Assembly (NCBI RefSeq): GCF_949628215.1
Contig: NC_134311.1
Span: 14,260,582-14,324,581, forward strand
Direction: 5' to 3'
Origin: Phalacrocorax aristotelis
Taxonomy: Eukaryota; Chordata; Aves; Suliformes; Phalacrocoracidae
Length of the DNA stretch: 64,000 bases
The notes beneath the pieces are model-generated. The model saw only the letters and a program-made list of their open reading frames with translations, did no database searches and was not told the origin of the DNA. Position numbers and translations under genes: made by a program. The stretch's first letter is position 1, and each line of letters begins with the position of its first letter. Shown here one piece after another: positions 12,901 to 27,842 of this stretch.

Positions 12901-15900
12901 ACTGCGAATACCCTGACAGTGCTAATCAATACAGTCCCATAGCTTCAGTTGCAACCACCATCACCAGCTGCCCCACAGCACACAACTTCCAGCTTTCCTC
13001 TAAATGCCAGGGCTGGCACTAAGAAATCCTGTGTTGCCACTTGTCCCCCTGCTGCCATGCACTCTCCCTGCCAGTTTCTCATGACTGTGAGCCAAGCTGT
13101 TCCCAGTAGGAAAAAAGACTTCAGAACCATTTAAGTCAAAGTCCAAGAGCACCAGCCAACTGCTGCTCTGCACCTCCAGACCCAGCAGCTCTGCCACCCC
13201 GCTCTGCCTGCACCTCCTTTCCTCCCTGGCACCCTGAGGAATCTCCCAGGCTGGTGAGGAGAAAGCAGCCCATTATGGGGCCTGGGTGGCCAAGGTGTAA
13301 GTCCCCCGTGCCACCTGGCTGCATAGATTGCATGCACAGATGGGGCAGGTGGAGCAGCCTGCTCCTTTCAGCGCTGTTGCAAGCCCCAGAAGGGTGGGTA
13401 TGTGGTAGGGGAAAGGGGATGGGGGCTAAATCTCCATGAACGCGCGGTGATGTGGCCTCATCACACTCATGTTGTGCAATGCCTCACAGAGGACAAAAGC
13501 AGCTGTCACCTCTGCATCCCCTGGCCCAGAGGTCCAAGGCATCCTCCGGAGCTGTGTGTGATGGATGGACCCAACTCCTTGACCAAACTAGTGGCAGTTT
13601 GGTTCAAGCCCCAACAGCAAAGGCCTAGGCTTTCAATAGACCCACGGTTGCTGCTACCCCTGGTGATGGTTCTTTAAGCAGTCAAAATCTCTGCTGCGAC
13701 AGAGGTGGCTGTGGTCTTCTGGGGGCCTTTGTCATTCTTTGTGATGGAATGTTTGAGGCAAGGACCTGAGTAAGGCTGACCTCGGCAGGCTGCGGCGTGC
13801 CCATCCTGATGCTCTCCCACTCCTCAACAGAACGTGGGGAGAAAATGAGGTGAAAAATTCAGCTCATGGGTTGAGATAAAGACAGGGAGATCGCTTACCA
13901 GCTACCATCATGGGCAAAATGGACTTGACTTTGGGACATTAAAGTGATTTACTGCCACTTAAAACAGAACTGTGTAGTGAGAAACACCAAAAATTAATCC
14001 ACCACCTTCCTCCTCCACAGGGGCTGCAGGGGAATGCCTGTTCCAGCGCGTGCAGCGCCTCGTTCGCCACCTGCCTCACTGACCTTGGGGCCTGCACTGC
14101 TGATTTTCACTTTGTGCTTTTTTTCCTGTCACCCCTCTGCTCGCCTGGCATTTTTGCCCACTCTCACCTTCCCCAGAGGTGCTGCCAGCTTGGCTGAGGT
14201 GCTCAGCTGTGTCCTGCAGCTGACGGAGACCGTCATGACCAGCACAGAGCTGTCCCCGGCCTCTGCCCGCAGAGCTTGGCACAGCTCACACTGCCAGCAC
14301 CAGGCCACAGCTGGTACAGAGGGGGTGAGAACGCTTGAAGAGGGAATGTGTTATAACCTTTATGCGACAGCAGGGACAGAGAGGGAGGAATAGCAAGGAA
14401 GGCGAGTGTGGGAGGTAAGGGGCAGCAGCCACCCATGAGTGGAGGAGGAGGAGAGGGGAGACGGGGACCTTGCCTGTGGGACGCCCAGCTCCTGGCACTA
14501 ACACCGAGCCCTTGAGGGTGTGGGGAGGTGTGATCAAACCCTGCTGCGGAGGCAGCCTTCCTGAAACCGCCACATCTCTGGATTTAGGCTTAGTAACAAA
14601 GCGGTGGATAGGAGGAAGTAGCTGCTTTTGCTGCTTCTCTTTTGCTCATGTGGAAGACATGGCGGTAAGTCAGGCATGGGGTGGTCTGTCAGCAGCTGGA
14701 GTGCAGATGAGACTTGCCCGTGCTGGGCTGGTTGACAGGCAGGATTTACAGTCTTCTCTGGAGAAAGGTGTTTTGTTCTCCCCTTGTGCCTGACACAAGC
14801 CTTTCACAGCCTCTTGTCCATGGCATCTTGGCCACTAAAATAATCTCTCTCCCTTTCATGTGCTTTCTCCCCGTCAGTTCCATGCCACCCCCCGCCCCCC
14901 CCAACGTCACTTGCTGATTTGAACGTCTAGAAAAAACAGGAGGCAGAACCACCTGATAAACCTGGCAGTTTGGAAAAAATGAGGATGGGGGGGATGAGGA
15001 GGAGGGGGGAATGAATTATAAAATGGGAGGAACACCACTAAGACCTCAATCTGTGTTAATCTTTTAACAATGAAATCATAGAGCCCCAAGCAACTGTTTC
15101 CCAGTGGGATAAGGACATTACAGATTAATTTCTAACACTGAAAAATGTGTTGGTTTTTTTTTTTCTCTTCAGCTGCCCCATTTGTACCGGCTGCAGGATG
15201 CTACTGAGCACACTGTGCAGCAGAGTGCACTAAGGTGTACAAGGAGCAATCAGCTTGACGTTGGATAATGGCCAGGACGCTTAAAAGAAATTTAATTAAT
15301 CTGTAACCATTTCTCTGCTTTTCTTTCTCCTCTCCCCCAGCACCTACAAATAGTAGGGACATTTGTATCATATCTCTTGAGGCATATTTACAGTCACCTG
15401 CTCGTGGTGGGGAAGACTTGTCCCTGCAGGAGCCATTAGGTGTTTCACCACCAGAATCAATGTCTCAGTCACCTAAGATTTTAATCTACATATACATCCT
15501 CACTTATTCGTAGCTTAACACCCACTGAGAAAAAACTGTTCTGAGTAAATTGCAGGCTGCATGTTATCACATATGCTGTGATAAACAAATACCATAACTA
15601 ATGCACAAACAATTCAGAAAAAGTTCAGATTCAGGTGTATAAGTATTAGCAAAATGGAAGTAAAGGATATATTAAGTGTAAGGTAGTTTAATTATAAACT
15701 TTGTATTTATAGAGTTTATGTTCCTTTTTTCTTCATTATGTAGAATATGGAGAAACTAGAAGAACATTGGAAAAAATATAGGAGAACAAAATAGGTTGCA
15801 GGATTTTTTGTGGCTTGCTCTTTTATGAGTGGAGACTGTGATTTTTTTTTCTCTTGAGGGATTTCTGTTTTATTTTTGATGAAAAACAGTTTGTGGAACA

Positions 15901-18900
15901 AAATGAAGCTATTTGTAGCAGCACTTAAATCGCTTCACTAAGGTCTGCTGCTGGAAAGGTACATCACCTTTTGGGTTTAAAAGTGTTTGGAGGGAAAGAA
16001 AATAGTATGGTAAATAATAAATTTACTTGCCCTCAGACTGGGTTGTGAAATACCTCAGAGAATTAATGGATACAGCTGACGAAGATAAAAAGACACATTA
16101 GTCTATTTGTATAAGCACAGCAGGAGAATTTATAAGACTTGACAGGGAAGAGTAATGAAACCCATAAGTGATTGTGGCATGCTGGAAATTGGCATCTGGA
16201 GGTATCAGGAGGTGCCTGAGTTGTCTCCACTAGTGCAACAAACTCCTGAAATACAGCAAGCTGAACCGTGAGGTTGCACTGCCGCTTTAGCTACTGGAGA
16301 GCATGTTTATTTGATGACTTTTGACTGTTGGAGATGGTGAACAGAATCCAGAAAGTTTTGTCTAAAGTGGTAAAATATTCTTTTACTACATCCATGTCCT
16401 AAAAAAATTTCTCAATTTTTGTAAAAGGCAGTAGTTATTACAGTTTTGTTTACTTACCTTTAAGAAAAAAAAGCTCTAAGAAATACTTTTGATCTGTGAA
16501 CATGCCACAGATGCAAGTAATAAATGAGGACTCTCATCCTAGTTTATATAATTTCTCTATTTCTACTCTTCGTGCTAAGTACTATTTAAAAGCCATAATT
16601 AATGAGGCAGAAAGTGTGAGGTCCTTTAAGACAGTTACCTGGCACTGCCTACAGCCTGCTTCTCTGGGGAGCCCTATTTTTGTTATTTGTCTTCTGTTTC
16701 AGTCACTCTGGGGCTGATATCATACTTCCACTATCAGAGGAATTGTGCAGCGGTAAACCTACACTGTGCTGTACTTCCTTTGGCAAGTACAATTTAAAAT
16801 TCTGGAGAACCTCCTTTCTCTCTTGCTGTCTGCTCTGAAATGAACATATGCCCTTCAGAACTGCAGGTTTGCCGAAGGTAAGTCTGGCAGATATCTTCTG
16901 CCTATTGCATGACAACCAGAAGATGGACATGATTTAATAATTGTCTCTTAAGAGTTCAGCTAGAGGACCATCACTTCCAGATATGGCAGGAAGTCTCTGA
17001 GTTTGGAGGGAAAACTCATGAGGATTTGTTCTATTTTAGTGGCAGAGGGTGGGATTTGTTCCTCCAGGCTCCTGTCATAGAAAGGGCCATTGCTCTGTCA
17101 CCATGTTTATCAGTCCTCTGGGAAACCAGCTGAGTTACAAAAGAAAAAAAACCTATTTCTTCATCTGGGCTGTGTTTCCTGGCTGTCTTCTGAACACACG
17201 TGCCCATCTGGGGCTCTGAGAGAAGGCACTGACTAGTTGGTAAGTAGCCTTTCCACATCATTATGGCTCAGTCCATAGTTGGCCCCAAGGAAGATTAATT
17301 TATTTTCATTCTTAATTTGGCTGGCACCAGATGTCCTATAGAGTTTTCAAGACGCGTACTTGAATGTGCCACAAACCTGACTGCTGTTTTCTGACACCAC
17401 AGATGTCTCTGCAGAACTAGGCTATGAGGAACATGGGACTACTGCAGTGGGTCAGTCTGATCCATGTGGGCAGAGGGGGATTAAAGCCATAGGGACAGCA
17501 TCTTGCCTTGCCCTGGTGAAGGTGATGAACATGCTTACAGATCTCAGCCAGAAAGTGTCCAATGGCATGAAGAACTACAACTTGAAAAAAAAAAGTGCAT
17601 TCACTCTGGCATGCCCTGCATAGATATTAGCTTTAGGCAGCTGAGGTCAAGCAGCCTGAAGTATCTGGAATGCCAGTCACCATGTTTCACACCATCTGAA
17701 ATATTTATCAGTGCAATCTGCAAGGATCATAAACAGTCTCCCTCAATCCCCTATCCCCCTTCAGAACATGCTATGGAGGATAATCAGTCCTGTAAGTGTC
17801 ACCAATTTCTGAATCTTGCAGTTTCCTAGTCACACTCTGCCTCATTTTTTTTAGTATCTTTCCTGGATATTAAAATTTAACACTTTATCTTTACAATATG
17901 TATGGAGACAGAAATGTGCTACATTTTCTGTGCAGGATATTTCCAGTGACGTGCAAGGGCATTTGAAACACGTGTTTGGAACAAGATGCTTGTTCCTTTT
18001 TCTGCTGGTATTTAAGAAGTGGCTTCTGATTTTGGGTGTTTGGCTCCAGATAACTGCTAGGACCTAGTTTCCAAAGGAGTCAAATTACATACACCACCAG
18101 AGGACAGATGGGAATTCTGCATGCTTACACTGGTAGCTGCTGATGGCTGTTCTGCTCCTGAACCCCACACCCAGTAACAAAACAGGCACGAATGATACCC
18201 TGCATACTCATAAAGTGCTTTAACAATGCTGGATGCATAGCTGGACAAAAGAGGAGACGTAGGAAGCAAACCCTTAGCAGGACTCCAACTTGAGTGCAAA
18301 TGAAAAGCAATACTCACTTCCTCTGGAGCAGTGGCCTTCATTCTTCTTTTATTTGTGTGTCCCTAGCAGATTTCCAGTAGGAAAGCAGGCTCCCTCATAC
18401 AGCAAATATTAATTCCTGGTAATAGCTTTCCTTTTCTAATCCTAAGAAGATACTCAAATCGCAGGACTAAAACTGTTGCTGTACAGCATCCTGTTGTGAA
18501 CAGTGTCACAGTCTCAGTCATTCTTCAGGCCACCGAAGAGAAGAAAGGGAAACCCTCTCCTAAACAGGCTGAGGGCTGCTCTTTTCACATCTCAAAAAAG
18601 CGTTCCCTCCTATTACTACAAGGTCTCTTCCTTTGCATTACTATTCCCACTTTGTCACCCTGCGGGGAGGGGCTGCAACAGAGGGAACTAAAGGCCTGGA
18701 CTCCTCTCTTGCTTGTCTCAGGGAGGTGCAGGCCCTTTAGCAGCGGTGAAATGAAGATCTTCTCTGGGACAGGGTTTGGGAAACGATCCTAAAGTGCCGG
18801 GTAACCTGGCAGAGACCACTACACTCCCTTTCAGCGGCAATGGGAGAGACTGGGCAGCATGTGTGGAAGGGCTGGAAGAACTCCAAAATAGCTTAAGTAC

Positions 18901-19279
18901 TTCTGGTCGTGTTTGGGGTCAAAGTCTGCGGCACTGGAACTTCATATATTGCATATAAATTTTTAACTAAGTAGCTTCACAAGACAGGTAAGAAGAAGTA
19001 GATAACATATACCCTGAACAGTTGCCCCACCATTTCTGTGTGATGGGGGAGAGGTGGCGGGTAGCATTTGTAAGACAGACTCACAGAACCCGTAGTCCCC
19101 CCTGGGTGCTTTGTTAGCAGAGTGAGTGATACACTTCTTTCCTATTAAACCCAGAAGTTACACATTCTATTTATACGCAAAATCTTTTGCAAAGCTAAGG
19201 ACTGAGATTTAAAAGCCAAGAAGTTTACTTTCGGTCCGTTGGTTGAAGTCTTCAGGAAGAAAACTGCGAATCTGCAGGG
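9910..19279. other. Intergenic region between LVRN and ARL14EPL
   Basis: About 9.4 kb with no recognisable coding exon on either strand. GC content rises from about 12.1 to 14.9 kb, which produces many overlapping chance open frames (none over 119 codons, none family-like). No CR1 3' end is evident here, which contrasts with the rest of the window. Confidence 0.6.
12180..12410. repeat. Purine-rich low-complexity tract
   Basis: About 230 bp strongly biased to A and G on the + strand (for example aaatgggaagggaagatg, ggagaatggactaaagaggg). Such a tract is capable of triplex or open structures. It has no repeat unit and no coding meaning that I can see. Confidence 0.55.
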
Positions 19280-19580
19280 AACAGTCTAGCCGGTACGGAC
19301 ACAGCCGTGGCACACGCTTTGGGCGTCTATGAGTACCGCCAGACACTGTGCCCAGGCCCCCCGCGGCCAGCCACCGCCCCCCGCGGCCGCCCTGTTTTGG
19401 GGCCTCGCAAGGGGTGCCGCAGCTAGGTCACCAGTGCCACCTGCTGGTGGGCGCAGTGACTGCTGCTGCGCCCTGCCGTCCCCACGGCCACGGCGCGCCG
19501 CCGCCCGCTGTTGGGTGGTGCCTGCGAACGCCGCTTCTCGCCCTGACATTACGGGTGACAGTGCGGTGAGGCGGTGTCAG
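19280..19580 (+). promoter_or_regulatory. CpG island, likely ARL14EPL promoter
   Basis: An abrupt GC- and CpG-rich block (cccccgcggcc repeats, ggccacggcgcgccgccgcc) stands in AT-rich surroundings. It lies about 300-600 bp upstream of the ARL14EPL start codon on the same strand. It probably holds the transcription start and a non-coding first exon. Possible donors are GTGACAGT at about 19553 and GTGAGGCG at about 19565. The exact start site cannot be read. Divergent transcription is also possible. Confidence 0.6.
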
Positions 19581-19887
19581 TAACAGGTTCAGAGGTGACA
19601 GCGTTTCTTTCAGTTTCTGTGTTATTTAAACGCTAGACATTTTCTGGTGTTTGCTTAACGAATAATAGCGTGGCGTTGGTGATACAGCTTTTGTTAGTCA
19701 CATTATTTTACTACAGTTTTAAAATTGAGGCCGATACTGAACCACATTTTGTTCTGCGTTTTCTGTTGGTCAAGAATACATAAAAGCCTAGTATGGATAT
19801 CACCAGCTGACCTTAGAAGACTCTGGTTCTCATACTTCTGTAAATGTCTAACACATATGTATGCATGTATTTAACAAGAGTGGTGAA

Positions 19888-22138
<2,251 letters not shown>

Positions 22139-22191
22139 TTTTGTTGTGAAAGTTTTTGCACCTGAGCAAAGTTGTTCTTTCTTCACATTTT

Positions 22192-22197
22192 ATTAAA
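22192..22197 (+). terminator. ARL14EPL polyadenylation signal ATTAAA
   Basis: ATTAAA lies 54 bp after the ARL14EPL stop codon, in cacattttattaaagtaaat. It implies a very short 3' UTR. Confidence 0.55.
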
Positions 22198-22970
22198 GTA
22201 AATCTTGGCTTGCTACCTACCTTGCTGCCTACCTAGCAGACTTTAACCTTTCCCTTTAAGTATGTATTTAATTCTTCCTCATCCTTGTGAGCTTCACTGA
22301 GGCATCCAGTCAGTCCTCTCTAAATCTTGACTTTCTAAAACTGAAGGTGTCTGGACTGCTGTTGGAAGACTATTTTCTTACCCTGGGAAGCTGAACCACC
22401 GTACTTGTAATGAGTTTTTTCTTGCTGATTTCTCTGCTTATTCATTTACTCAGATATGTGACGCAGCTCGCTCTTTTGTGAGTGCTTGTCCAAGTGTCTT
22501 TTCCTTCCGATGCAGTCATGTCTTGTGAGGTTGAGGCAGGCGCCATTTGAGATAACACTGTTCTTTGAAGCTAGGTCACCACTTTTCATGTCCCTCCGTA
22601 CATAGATCAGAGGAGAGTGGAAACAACTCTGCAATTCTTTCTTGCTGCCCAGGCTGCAAGACTGAAACCAACACATTTAGTGAGCATTTTTGGTTTTTTT
22701 ATTACAGCATATAGCACTCTCAACGTTTATTAGTCATTAATTATATAGCTAGAGGTAAACACGTTGTAGAAGTCACTTTCTACTCACATAGAATCCAGTA
22801 CATAGCATTAGTAGCAAGGCTTGCTAAAGCCTTAGGCCGCAAACTGTGAACTTTCACCTAGATGCACTGACCGTAAACTGAACTTCTACTTAGCTAGAGG
22901 AAGCAAGCCCCCAAAACTGTGCAAACCAGACAGATAAGGTAGCCACCAACATCAGCAGAAGCTGCATCCA

Positions 22971-24080
22971 TTAAGATAAGAAAAGGAATGTCCTGCTTGG
23001 ACAGTAAAGGATCCTGTAGGGAACAAGAAGACCCCAGACCCAAATATTGCTATTGGACTGAACCATCGTGTGACGAGAGGGGAACTTAGATCGTAAGTGT
23101 ATAATTGCCCAGGGATTTCTTTGTTTGGGATCCCTCTCTGGAGGCACCCAGCTCAAGCTGTTCTTTACTGATGCACCACTCGATAAATTTGTCTGGCATA
23201 TGCCATGTCCGGACTCTGCTTCAGGGAAACCTAGGATCGAGCCTGAGGGGACAGAAAGTGCCCAAGAATGAGTGTGCGTGAGTGAGGAGTCAAAAAGGGG
23301 CACCTGTTGGCTCAGTGGAGCTGCCTGCTGTGAAGGGGCTCTGGTCCTAGCAGTTAAAGTCTTGGGTGGTGTGTGTTCGACTCCCTGAATGGTGTGTGAA
23401 TGCTTGGGCTGAGGCTTATTCTTTAAGAAACAGATTGGATATTTTTGCCTCTGGACAGAAAAGTCTCTTCCCAGGAGTTTCCTTTTTATGCAAGTCATGA
23501 CAGATTTCAAACACCATAACAGACACTCAGTCTTCTTAAGAGGTAGGTGTTCTTATTCATGATTGGCACTCACACTCTCTTTGAGGAGTAAGGGTCCCCC
23601 TGGTTCTTGAAGTGGGAAAGGCTGTAGATTGCCACAGGTGATATCTAGGAGTGTGCTGCTACTGGGGGAATCACTCCTTGGGCCCAGTGCTTGCTGGTTT
23701 TGAGATAGACTCTCCCAACTTTGAATGTGGCACCACTTTTCTCCCCTACAAGAGGCTATTCTCTGTAGACAAAGACCTCCTGCTCCAAGGCAGAGACATC
23801 TTCCAGTAGAAGAAACTTCCTGGAACAGATCCCAAGAATACCTTAACTCCACAATCTCCTTCTGACTTGATACCTTGGAAATATTTGTTGCTCCTCTCAA
23901 TTCAATCTCAGTACTTAAACTTGTAGCATAAAACCACCCAGGACCAAAAGGCTTCACTGGAATATTTGCTATGGTGGTTAAAACTCTCTGTTTGGTAGTT
24001 GGATTTGGTTCTGTTCTCTCATATACCTCACCAGTCCCAAAGTATCCTTTGACCTGTGCCTGGAGTCCAAACAGCCCACA
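22971..24080 (-). pseudogene. Unrecognised open frame broken by one stop codon
   Basis: Reading the minus strand from 24080 to 22971, one frame stays open for 175 codons, meets a single TAA at 23553-23555, then stays open for 193 more codons to TAA at 22971-22973. The first part includes GYFGTGEVYERTEPNP and KPFGPGWFYATSLSTE and has several cysteines. The second part is rich in Pro, Ser and Thr. Two AATAAA signals on the same strand follow at 22726-22731 and 22698-22703. I recognise no family. It may be a decayed gene, a retrocopy, or part of an old retroelement. Low stop density alone does not prove coding. A chance frame is possible but unlikely at this length in DNA of this composition. 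Confidence 0.35.
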
Positions 24081-24386
24081 TCATCTCTGTGCTTTGTTTC
24101 TTAGGGGGCGAAAATCCTGCCAATGTAGTCAGAGGTTGGTTTCTTGTTCCAGGTGTGCCTGGAGTCATTCTGGACTCTATTGAATAAGCAGCTCTTCAAG
24201 AAGATAAAGTTGGTTTACACAGACAGGAAGATGGCAGCCTTCCTTTGCAATCTCAAGATCTGAAATGGACAGGTTTGAATTAACTTCACTTTCTCTCCAC
24301 TTAAAGGGGAAACCAGTGGATTCCTGTGGTAAGGCTACATGTTAAATTTTTGAGTAATGTGATTAAACCCAGGTTGGTGTAAGTCT

Positions 24387-24596
24387 TTAGAATCCCATTA
24401 TTGAATTAATTGGTGTTACTTTGTGGTTTTTAATACGAATGGTGCCTCTGTCACAATCATAGCTAAACGCACAGTATGAGCGAACTGCATCGGAAACACA
24501 CTCAGTGCAACCTTGGAAATATAGCACAAAACCTGAAAAAATTGAAGTGAGAGCCAAGATAAAGCGAATGAAATAAGCGGATGCTGCAGAGGCCAT
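24387..24596 (-). CDS. Small ORF with signal-peptide-like start, function unknown
   Basis: A 69-residue minus-strand frame starts MASAASAYFIRFILALTS, a hydrophobic leader-like segment, and then has four cysteines (GCTEC...SYC...YDC). A second overlapping frame (24416-24664) is also open. The stretch has more CpG than its flanks. No family is recognised, and there is no clear promoter or polyadenylation signal. It could well be a chance ORF. Confidence 0.15.
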   Translation of the reverse strand: MASAASAYFIRFILALTSIFSGFVLYFQGCTECVSDAVRSYCAFSYDCDRGTIRIKNHKVTPINSIMGF

Positions 24597-26803
24597 TCTG
24601 CTGTGGTTTGAGAATGACTCTTCATCGTCGCAATGATCCTGCTGACTTTTCCCCCCAATTCCAAATGAGCAGCTGACAGTGCATAAGGTTAATGCCTGCT
24701 AGGGCAGTTGTATATGGGGAGGGGGAAGAAAGAAAAAGACCAGTGCCACACATATGTTTATACTGATTGTGAAACTTAGTGGTAGATACATGTACATAAA
24801 AAGAACAGAATGCCTGTATCTGATAGTTTTTTTAGGCAATTACGTAATGCCGCACTGCATGACATTGTGGTCTTAAATAAAATCCTCTACCAGAAAAGGC
24901 AGAGAATGTTTCTTAATTGCTTATGAAATTGGCCATTCTCCAGATGACACTAGATCATCTTTTTACATTATGTCAGTCTAAATAGAATATGTTTTTCCCT
25001 ATGGAATAAATTTGCTTTGGAAAACTAATGTTTAGAATAAAGGGAAGGAGATCAATGAACTGTTCTGTAAGGTCTATTGGTTCTTCTTCTCTCTCCCCCC
25101 TCTCTGCTCCCCTCCCTCCTGCCCACCCCACTGACGATTATGCAGGTTAAACAGTTTGTGATACTGTCAATTTACTTTGTCTGTCTTTCCTTGTCCACGT
25201 GGCTGCTTTGCTCATGGCTACCACTGATCCCACTGTGGCTTAAGGAAAGATGAAAGCACAGGTACATATTAAACTATAGCCTAGCTATGATACCATCTTT
25301 CAGTCTCTTGCCTAAAAATTGATTCAGTTTGTTTAATTTGAACTCATTGTGCCTTCCACTGTATTTCCCTTGCTTAAAATACATATCTGTTTGGAAGGAG
25401 ATATTCACCGTCTGCTTTCTTAGACATTATTACTGCAAAAAAGTCTATCTCATGGAAATTAATGTGCTTCTGTATGATTTTTGTGTAGGTAAAGATGGTT
25501 CTTTCTCTGCGCTATGCACAGCATCTTGTTTGCCTTCACTGCACTCCATGAGACTTTAAGCCAGAAAGTTAGCCACTGAAGACACTTGTTATTTAACAAT
25601 TTGTTCATACTTCTTGATATCAGAAGTTGTCACAGCTCTGAGGAAAAAAAGAACTCTACAGTGAATATTTGCCAGCCTCTGTGATTCATATAAACACAGA
25701 AAGGCATTAAAGAATTTGAACTCTTTTCCAGACAATTTTCATTATCCTTTTAATACCTCCTACAAGAGCGCAACTGAACTTTCTCTATACACATCCACAC
25801 CAGAGTGGAATTCAGATTTGATTCTCTTCAGTGGGAAAAAACAGAAGAACTTGACTAAAGAAATATAGACTGGCACTTTCTGGATAAATATATAAATATG
25901 CCTTAGATAAATATTTGCATGAAAAGCATTACAGTTGCTGCAGCTCTACTGAGTTTCTTAGCCAGTGACAGGAACATTGACTGTAGCTTCCCCTTTGACA
26001 CATTGCTCATGATCTTAAAACATTTTAAAAGGAATTATGCATGTTTCAGTGGACTATTTTGTTTGATACTATTCTATTTGGAAAACAGATATATCAAGTC
26101 TGAAACAACTGCAACTTTGAACACTAGTTAGGACATGATACTTGCATTTTACTAACCCTAATTTGTAATCTTGGCATGAAACACAGAAATATTTCCTGTC
26201 CTATGATTTGCAGAGAGCACTGCATCTTTCCTCCATTGGCCTGGCCCTGCAAAGTTCTGACCTGCTTCCACCTCCACTCAGGTGCAAGTGTATGAATGCT
26301 GGTCCCTTACAGGGTCATATCTGTTTGTGTTATAATGGAATAAGTCGAGGCCAGTTGTCCACAGCTGAATCTCCCGCATGGTCACAGATACCTTTGATTA
26401 AAGGAGTAGGCTATGCAGCCCTGATTTCCATTGTGAAGCACTGTGTCACCCAAATTATCCGACTTCCTTCACATGACTAGACGTAATAGCAAATGTTCGC
26501 ATACAAGCACAAAAATAGCAAACAATAAACCAGCATACAGAACCAAAAAACTGAGTCCCCTGCCCTTATTCAAAGTCCCCTGCTCTTACTCCTTCTGAGC
26601 AGAATCCAAGTAGTCCTCATGATTTTGAGATTACTCATCCAGTGGAAGGCAAATAATGACACAGAAAGAACGGCAGATTGTTTCATAATGATAACAGTCA
26701 CAGATGGCAACAGAGGAGTCTTTATTTCTGATAGATGTAATTTAACAAAAACATTTAAAACACACTTTACAAAAAACAATTACTTTTTCAAGAAATTTCA
26801 AAA

Positions 26804-26840
26804 GGTAAAAGGCACAATTACAAGGGTAAAAGGCACAATT
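26804..26840. repeat. 16-bp direct repeat
   Basis: ggtaaaaggcacaatt occurs at 26804-26819 and again, without mismatch, at 26825-26840, separated by five bases. Confidence 0.8.
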
Positions 26841-27737
26841 CAATCCCTGCCACACAAATTTATAATTTGCTAACTTCAACTGCTTAAGCTGTTTGCAAGT
26901 TGCAAGTGAAAATTTATGTGAAACATTATTTTTAAGACAATTATTTATTCAATAGTGTCAGGGATATTGTACAAATCAGATCTTGGAGGAGTAGCAAGTG
27001 TTCCGTAATTCCTAACTTTACATCCTTTGCATGCTCTATATAATCAGTTTCACCTGAGAACCACAGAAGTATTTTAAAAAGTAGAGCCTAAATGAATTTT
27101 AACTGAAGGGCTGGGCAATAAGAAAAGGCTGTAAAACAAACTGTAATCAAATAACATGAAGGCTTGTTTGGTCTTTGTGAAAGAACAGAACACATAGTTC
27201 AATTTCTGGAAACATAAAGGAGGGGAGACTGAGCTTTTCAAGTCTGATGTAAGGCAGGAAGATTCCTAGCTTTCATTAGCAGCTAAATGCTGTGAAGTCT
27301 CAGTCACTGATGCCTAGGATTTTGTCATAGGATGTGAGCAGATTAATCCAAAAGTCTATTTGACGTCCACTTCCGTGTCTAAGTGGAATATTTGGAGTCA
27401 AAGTATGGGTAACGATTTGACTCAAGATATGTCTTAACTAGGTGGATTGTTAAGACAACCAGTAAAATACATTAAATTGTGTAATATCATTAGGTCCGCG
27501 AACAAAGCTATTATTCACATTGGAAAAATGGGTCATGGATGCAAGTACAAAACAATAAAAAAATGAATAGTTGGATGAGAAGTCACAATCTTTTATAGTT
27601 GTTTTTTGGGAACAGAGAAGGTACTAGGAAAAAAAATTATTTAATTGTGTACTTGACAGCATCTTGTCAGGTTAGCTTCATTATTTATTATTTCTAACCA
27701 GGTTCTCTCTTTCCTGTCCTTCTTCAGTGAGCCTTTG

Positions 27738-27842
27738 ATCACAGAATAACACAGGGTGGAAGAAACCTCTCCAGGTCACAAGTCAAACCTCCTGTGCGAA
27801 GCAGGTCCAGCTGGAGCAGGTTGCTCAGGATCCTGTCCAGTT
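27738..27842 (-). mobile_element. Short CR1 LINE 3' fragment
   Basis: Begins atcacagaataacacagg and contains ggtccagctggagcaggttg, a characteristic CR1 3' block read on the reverse strand. About 100 bp survive. It lies about 700 bp upstream of the gap at the COMMD10 promoter. Confidence 0.8.

Noticed and set aside
12473-14952. Many overlapping open frames of 60-119 codons in the GC-richer intergenic stretch
   Set aside because: Frames on both strands overlap each other, as expected from lower stop frequency at higher GC. None has recognisable domains or a consistent exon structure.
19286-19583. Open frames of 73-87 codons on both strands of the CpG island
   Set aside because: GC-driven. ARL14EPL coding begins downstream and no known N-terminus is encoded here.
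22760-23300. Possible second LTR on the + strand
   Set aside because: The sequence gave an impression of an LTR R/U5 region, but no TG...CA ends, target duplication or primer-binding site could be identified, and it overlaps the minus-strand open frame.
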